A stretch of DNA of 64,000 nt from assembly GCF_017591425.1 (NCBI RefSeq), contig NW_024466307.1:8479001-8543000 (forward strand), read 5' to 3'. The notes below the pieces were generated by a model that was not told the DNA's origin, did not search any database, and saw only the letters and a list, made by a program, of their open reading frames with translations. Position numbers and translations under genes: made by a program. Of the stretch, positions 57,948 through 64,000 are shown one piece after another (positions within the stretch are counted from its first letter, which is position 1; every line of letters begins with the position of its first letter). The DNA is from Ochotona curzoniae (taxonomy: Eukaryota > Chordata > Mammalia > Lagomorpha > Ochotonidae).

Positions 57948-58231
57948 GGACCTGGCGCAGTAGCCTAAAGGGTAACATCCTCGACTTGCACATGCCGGTT
58001 CATGGCCCAGTGGCCTCACTTGCCATCCAGCTCCCTGCTTGTGTTCTGGAAAAACAGTTGAGAACAGCCTGGGGCCTTGGGACCCAGCAAACACCTGGCT
58101 CCTGGCTTCGGATCAGCTCAGCTCCGGCCACTACAGCCACTTGGGGAGTGAATCAGAGGATGGAGATCTTCAGTTCTGCCTCTCCTCCTCTCTGTATATC
58201 TGACATTCCAATAAAAAAATAAATTTAAAAA
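57948..58231 (+). mobile_element. CSINE, younger subfamily
   Basis: The head 'ggacctggcgcagtagcctaaagggtaac' is well preserved, as are 'ggcttcggatcagctcagctccggccac', 'acttggggagtgaatcagaggatgg' and 'ctgacattccaataaaaaaataaattt'. The 'cccaaagccttggg' region is altered to 'ctggggccttggg' and the following segment is shortened. Inserted about 20 bases downstream of an older copy of the same family, in the same orientation. Confidence 0.9.
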
Positions 58232-61200
58232 ATGAATAGATAATTTTTTAATACGTGCGTATCTCAAGGTATTTCTTTTAAAGTTTAAATATCATAGTTC
58301 ATGGGATTGCAACATGTACACTTGGTATCACAACTTGTACACTATAAACACCCCCTCTTATCATTCTTGGACCTGTTCCTTATATACACCATAGTCCATA
58401 AACTACTGTTAAATCAACATTATAAAGAATACTTAAGCAAATTTTTTATCCAATAATATACTGATGCATCTTTTTCTGTTCTTCCAACGTGTAGCATAGG
58501 AAATATCTTAGAATTCTCACCATCAAGCACTTTAACCACTATGATGAAATCCATACATTAGGAGGATTATCTCTTTATCTCTACTTTACCCAATATACAC
58601 CTGTTAGACTGACCAGAAGATTAGAGATGCTTTTGGATCGTCTGATCATCTCAATGCAGCTAAACTTTCAATCTTAAAAATATAGTAATCTTGGAAACAG
58701 AGATGTAGTCTTCATATTATTGCCTGAGATCCTATAGGACTTTCCCCATTACATGTAATATTAGCCAGTCAATATTAATTTAGCTAACTAAAGCATGCAG
58801 AGCTCATGTTTCACTTTTTTTTTTCAATATGACGTTTTTATATAACATCCAGTTCCAGGAAGGCATTTTTATTTTGACATGCACAATTAATATTTTTAAC
58901 TGCATGGAATAAAATTAACACCTCTGGGGCAACGAAGCAAAACAAGTCAAGAGAGTAGAAAGGCAAAGTCTTGGTTGTCCTAGAAAACCTGAGAAATTCA
59001 TTCTAATTAAGTACATGTTAAAATTTAAAAGTCCTAATTTTTTTATCTTGAGCTGGGCTTTGCTATATCAAATTTCTTCGAAGCATCTTATAATAGTCAC
59101 CTGATTACATCATGCTTTACTCTGGAGGTTTAAATGCCAACCCAAGAACCAAAGAAGACATAATGTAGAAGGTCAGTAGGGGCGGTAAATCACGCAATCA
59201 TATTGGACTAGTCCAATGTATAATAATAATGGGATTTCTGAAGTCGATCTGGATTTAATCCAAACTCATCCAAGTTATATATATTATTGTACTTCACCAT
59301 GCTTCATCTCTGTCTTGGAGCAAGTGAAACCCACATTTCCTTTCTCATAGCACAGGTACATCTCATCAGGCTTTAACTGTTTTAGATGCATTGCATTTAA
59401 ATTATAAAAAGATAGAGTAATAATAAATGTCTTAGTGGCAAGAAATAAGACTGTGTTGTTGAGATTTTACGAAGGAGGAAAAATAGCCATCAGCTTTCAC
59501 TCTGTAATGAAAATGGAGAAATATGTTAGCAGTACAGTAGTACTTTTTAGATTTCAAAATGACATGTTAGGAGCTTCTTATCCAAATAATTTCGCTATCA
59601 TCGTTGCACCAACGTAAAGAGCAATGTTCACATTATGTCTACTTAACTTTATCCTGCTCAAGTTACAAAAGCCTACCTTGATACTTGAAGCTGGACATGC
59701 AACTGGTAGTTTTTTTTCTGAGGAATATATATAAAGCGATTATGTTCATAATTTCCCAGAATCAGTAGTTTAAGGTTCTTATCATCGAAAGTAAAGATGT
59801 TCAATTCTAAGTCACTTAATCTAAATTTAAATTCCCAGAACTCAAATATACCCAAATAATTTTCAAATTGATTTCATTTGAACATAGTAAATGTAATATT
59901 GTAAGATAAAGGGAGTATGATTCAAATGGAAGATATAACATAAATAAGCCAGTTAGGATTAAAGTTTAATGTACGTAGGCTGACCTAACATTACTCACGT
60001 AAGTAGAAATTTGACTAGTTCCTGGAAACTAAAGGAATTTTATTTCATTACGAAACACTAAAATAAGTTGAAATTTTTGTGAATTAGCATATTATTAGTT
60101 ATACAATAAATATACTAGTAAAATCAACACGTATTTGTGCAAATTGGCTAAATTTCAAACTGAGCTCATGCAATTCGTGCAGGCTTAACCATCTCATTGA
60201 AGGAGGCAGAAAGTTAGGTGGGTGTTGATCTTTGCCGAAACTGGAAGGCCAAAATGAATTGATTTAGCAAATCTAAACCGTTATTAAAGATATTCAGCTT
60301 TTTGTTAGTTTCTGAAGCTATTTTTGAAGGAAATGAACGTTGAAGATTGCCTTCATTTCACAGAGGATGGTTTGGCAAGATCAGATATCACCTGTTGATA
60401 TGTTCACAAGTACACCAGTTGTATAGATTTCCTCCAAGGTTACAAGGCACGCTTTCCATGGAAAAGGAAAAAATGTGTCTTCTGGGTTTCCTTTTTCAAG
60501 CCCTCAGGAAAGCTCATTTCCACATACATTCTAGAAACCCAGTTTTCAACAATTTCTGCTAGCATCAGGCACAGGTCTTCATCTCAGAACATTCCTGCTC
60601 TGGCTTTAAAAGTAACAAAAGATATTCTCTTCCCGGCTTACAGCGTAAATGTTGTGCTATGTGCTTTGAAATTTGAAGCCAGAAATAATTCTCTGTGTAA
60701 AAAAGCAAATTATGTAGCCACTAATTGAAAATAAAGAACACTGGTGGCTTTTTTACTCATATCCAAATAAATATATAAATATATATGTGTATATGCAGGT
60801 GAATATGTACATATATATACACATACATATGTACATATGTATATATAACATGTTATATATCTGCTACCAAACTGAGAATTTCATTAGAATCTGAATTTCA
60901 AACATTTATATATACACATATGTGTGTGTGTGTGTTTACAACCATTTCTGAATATATATGTACTAATTTTTGATACTGGAAAGTGTCTTGAATTCTATTG
61001 AATCTAACCTGAATTGACAGGAAATTGTATTTTAAGGGGATCTAACGACCGCAGAAGGATCACACAGATGTTAGTAGAAGTCTGAATATTTTTAGGTCTT
61101 TTAGTAAATTGAATTGTAGTCTCTCTGTACAACAGTGTGTCTTAGAAACGCAGGTTAAAGGAAATTGGCTTACAGTATCAGTATGTAGTTTTTCAGCAGC

Positions 61201-62330
61201 ATTTCTTTTCCTCCATGAAGCAAATTACATAGAGATATTTATCTTCATGGTTGTGATTACACGTTGGGTTTTCTTATGAAATCGAATATATATATATATA
61301 TATGCGGAAAAAATGACATGACAAGCCTGACTCAGGGAAAATGCTAATAGCTCAGGTTTAATCAATAAGTACATTAAAGCTCCTACATGATCCTGCTCCG
61401 GCAACAAATTCCATATATAAAATTGCTCAACAAATTCATTTGACGAATTAAATGAGAGTATACCTTCTAATTTGTTTTCATATTTAATTATCCATTTATT
61501 CTTTTGATTCATAGGCAGTAATTTCATACTGTTGATTCCCTCTTGACCTTGTGCTTATGACTGAATCCTGAGATCTGGCTTGTGGCCCAGGAATATGTAG
61601 AAAATTGTTTGTATTAGCAGCAAGCTGCCTTGAGCTGCAATGCTTTGATTTAATGTTATAACTGAACTAAAAGTAGCATAGCTTTCCCATGTATTCTCTA
61701 TTCTGTTCAAATCCCTTGTCATTGTAACAGATGTTTGGATTATTGTTCTGTAAACTATGTCAGAATTTCAATCTCTAGTATCTGTTTATTATTCTCCAAG
61801 GATGATATTACAAATGTTCTCATGCACAGTTAATACTTATGAAACAGACTGTCTTATTTCCCATGAAAAAATCTGCACATAAAGTTTATGTTCATTGGAG
61901 TAAATATACCTAATTTGAGGAGGAGTATATTTGAGTGAGTAAATTATTCCAGTTCGAAACAGGCAGTACTTCAGAATATATTGTATTGATTTTTTTTAAC
62001 ATGCAATGTTACTGTTTTTAGCTTAACCTTCAAGAGATATTAATTATTTTTGAAATTTTACATGAGTACATGTACAGTGAAATTTAAATACCATAGCACA
62101 CAATCTTATGCTGTTATTGAAATACAATTTTCTTTATAGTATTGCATTTGAAAGCTGCATCTACTAAGAAATTCTTATGGCTTTGGAGTATGTCATGTTA
62201 ACAAAGTAAAAAAAAAAAAATCCTGGAATACAATAATTTGAATCCAGATTCTCACAAAGATATCAGAAATGTGCAGGGAGAAACTGCTATTTAGAATTTC
62301 AATTTGTACTTAGTTTTAAACCCTATTACC

Positions 62331-62333
<3 letters not shown>
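58232..62333. other. AT-rich non-coding stretch with TA/TG patches
   Basis: About 4.1 kb with no recognised interspersed repeat. TA/TG/CA microsatellite-like patches lie at about 60770-60860, 60905-60935 and 61286-61302. The open frames are all 100 codons or fewer and have no domain. Conservation-like texture is weak throughout. Confidence 0.4.

Positions 62334-62373
<40 letters not shown>
62334..62373 (+). repeat. (GA)20 microsatellite
   Basis: Twenty GA units without interruption. The Leu/Ser-rich 80-codon minus frame at 62291-62533 comes from this repeat. Confidence 0.96.
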
Positions 62374-62377
<4 letters not shown>

Positions 62378-62569
62378 AACTGATAGATTTTTAAAATATA
62401 TTTTTAAAGTCTGAACTATTCGTTTTCTCTGTTGTTTGAATGAGTTATGGCAGCTTTTACAAGGGCATGAAATAAGATTTCCTGGGGTGACTTGGTCCAA
62501 TTGGATGTTGACAAAGAATAAAATCTCTGACATATCATTTGTTTCTCCTTCACATTTTTATATTTTAGC
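62374..62569. other. Non-coding sequence
   Basis: Nothing recognised. Confidence 0.35.
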
Positions 62570-62710
62570 TCTTGCTTAGGAGAGAATCGGTGTGTTCCAA
62601 ACACAGCCCCCATCAGATGAAGGAGCATCATGGCCGTTCATTACAGGAGCTGTAAAGTTGCTTATACTCGGAGGACTAATCTGACTGTTTCCAGAAAACA
62701 AGGTTTGTAG
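62570..62710. promoter_or_regulatory. Weak candidate conserved non-coding element
   Basis: 'cggtgtgttccaaacacagcccccatcagatg' and 'catggccgttcattacaggagctgtaaag' form a complex, repeat-free block of higher GC content. It carries a GTGTTCCAAACAC inverted repeat (arms GTGT/ACAC). Confidence 0.22.
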
Positions 62711-63149
62711 CTACAACTGTTTGTAGTTAAAACTGTTTACATGAAAATAATTTGCTTCTCTCCTTTACTTTCCATATGTTTTATCTTCCCTGTTATTTCT
62801 ATTTTAAGCCCCCCCCCTTTCCTTTTTAAATACAGAAAAGGTATTAAAATAGAAAAAGGGAGAGAGAGATGAGCCAATCTTTTTGAAATGATTTAGAAGA
62901 GTGACAAAATCCTTCGGGGAAGCAAGCGGAGAAAGGAAGGGAGAGTTTAAGGAAAAGGGTCAATTAGCTACTCCATCAACCCCACAGAAGAAGGTATCAC
63001 AGCTTTTTCCTTCATTCATTTTGCTTTAAAGAGTGGAAACAATTAGGAAAGTTCAGAGTCTGCAAGAACACTGACACGCACTGTGTTTGCATTTAGGATT
63101 TTAAAAAACGAAAGAAAGAGGGATAAAAAAAAAAAAACAAGGTCAGCTT
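62711..63149. other. Purine-rich non-coding sequence
   Basis: A C9 run lies at 62810-62818, with long A/G-rich stretches at 62840-62960 and 63100-63140. No repeat family recognised. Confidence 0.4.
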
Positions 63150-63540
63150 CAGAAATGATGAATGCCTTTTTGCTGAAAGCTGTACTGAGCGTCCTTGAGT
63201 TTAATCAAAACTATTTGTTTTTAGTCAGCTTTGCTGCTGTCTCTTTTACTCTTGTCCACTGATAGCTTGACACTAATGACATCATAAATCATGTGAAGTG
63301 GCGGCTTGGGTTCGGTAGCATTTCAAGTGTTTGCTGAGATGTCCTGGACGCTCCCGGAGGCTGGTGGAAGTGTGGGTGCCTTTGTACACCAAACCTTACG
63401 CTTATGGCATGATTTGGTCAGTAAAAGTAGGGAAGAGCTTGTTGGGAGTGAGGAGCTCTCATTAACAAATGGCTGGCTACTTATTAAATGCTGACTATAC
63501 GATGGACGGATGCAGCCTTAATTCTGTTTCTAAGCTTTAA
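63150..63540. promoter_or_regulatory. Candidate conserved non-coding element
   Basis: Repeat-free block with 'tgacactaatgacatcataaatcatgtgaag' (63269-63299, containing a TGACATCA CRE-like word), 'ggcatgatttggtcag' and 'cattaacaaatggctggc'. The overlapping 62-codon plus-strand frame at 63306-63494 has no domain and I take it as incidental. Confidence 0.33.
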
Positions 63541-64000
63541 AAAATGGTTTTGAAACGTGACATTACAATGTGGACCAACTGTTTTGTACTTGTCAATAGC
63601 TGTGGTTGTGCGATGCCTGTAAAAATCTCACAGTCCATTTGCACTGTTCAAGCTTGTACGTTGTACAGTCAGTTGAGACATGAACCACGAGCACACTTTG
63701 AGCAAATCTATTACTCTCAGGTTTTCAAAGGCTCTTGCTAGACCTAAGGCATCATGTGTACATTGCAAATGTGTTCCTTGAAAAATGTCTGGCTGTTATC
63801 AGTTTATGGTTTGAGAATGATTCCACTGAACCGCTGTGTTTCATGCCTTGCTATCTGTGTGACTGTTCTGAGAACATGCTTTTCCCTATCATTGTACTCC
63901 ATTGGGAAGCAAAGATTATTCCTTACTGTGACTTATTTAACAATACCTTTTAATATCATAAATATAGGCCATCTACTCCCTTATTGGGTCAATACATTAA
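63541..64000. other. Non-coding sequence at window end
   Basis: Two adjacent open frames (65 and 72 codons, 63544-63953) are cysteine-rich by composition but match nothing I recognise. No repeat called. Confidence 0.35.

Noticed and set aside
57637..57993. 118-codon minus-strand open frame
   Set aside because: Covers an old SINE and the start of a younger one; no protein domain.

Overview
This window is non-coding mammalian nuclear DNA. Three things point there: L1 LINE copies in several states of decay, old MIR-type SINEs and MaLR-type LTR fragments shared by placental mammals, and about seventeen copies of one tRNA-derived SINE. The SINE has a 5' head containing 'agcctagtggctaaa', a B-box-like 'ggttctaatcc', a body with 'cccaaagccttgggaccctgca' and 'ctcctggctcctggcttcggat', and a 3' end of 'ttccaataaaaataaataaatctt'. 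From memory this is the lagomorph CSINE family, in the form typical of pikas (Ochotona). Lagomorph is a firm inference and pika a probable one; neither was checked by a search.

I found no protein-coding gene, rRNA, free-standing tRNA, CRISPR array or prokaryotic operon. The open frames are short (138 codons at most), and most of the longest lie in SINEs, L1 remnants or microsatellites. The composition is AT-rich, like a gene desert or a very large intron.

Layout. 0-10.4 kb: five SINEs, a (TGTGG)n array, a long (GT)n tract and one stretch bounded by good splice sites. 10.4-17.7 kb: almost free of young repeats, with a conserved-looking block at about 10.9-11.6 kb and one MIR. 17.7-23.0 kb: four SINEs, and a MaLR-like LTR. 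23.0-32.6 kb: no SINE, with the richest candidate regulatory block at 26.1-27.0 kb. 32.6-45.2 kb: L1 remnants on both strands, six SINEs, several MIRs and a long homeodomain-motif-rich block at 36.6-37.3 kb. 45.2-55.3 kb: again without SINEs, with weaker regulatory candidates and a possible LTR. 55.3-58.3 kb: three SINEs and two older repeats. 58.3-64 kb: AT-rich sequence and microsatellites, ending in a conserved-looking block at 63.2-63.5 kb.

The most likely role of the window is a cis-regulatory desert serving a gene outside it. The 'conserved-looking' calls rest on motif content, reduced repeat density and texture only; no alignment was possible. No previously undescribed system is convincingly present. 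The best leads are a roughly helically phased array of nuclear-receptor half-sites next to an 18-bp palindrome (26.4-26.5 kb), a paired inverted homeodomain site (37.0 kb), a CRE half-site cluster (3.75-3.84 kb) and three splice-bounded candidate exons on the + strand.
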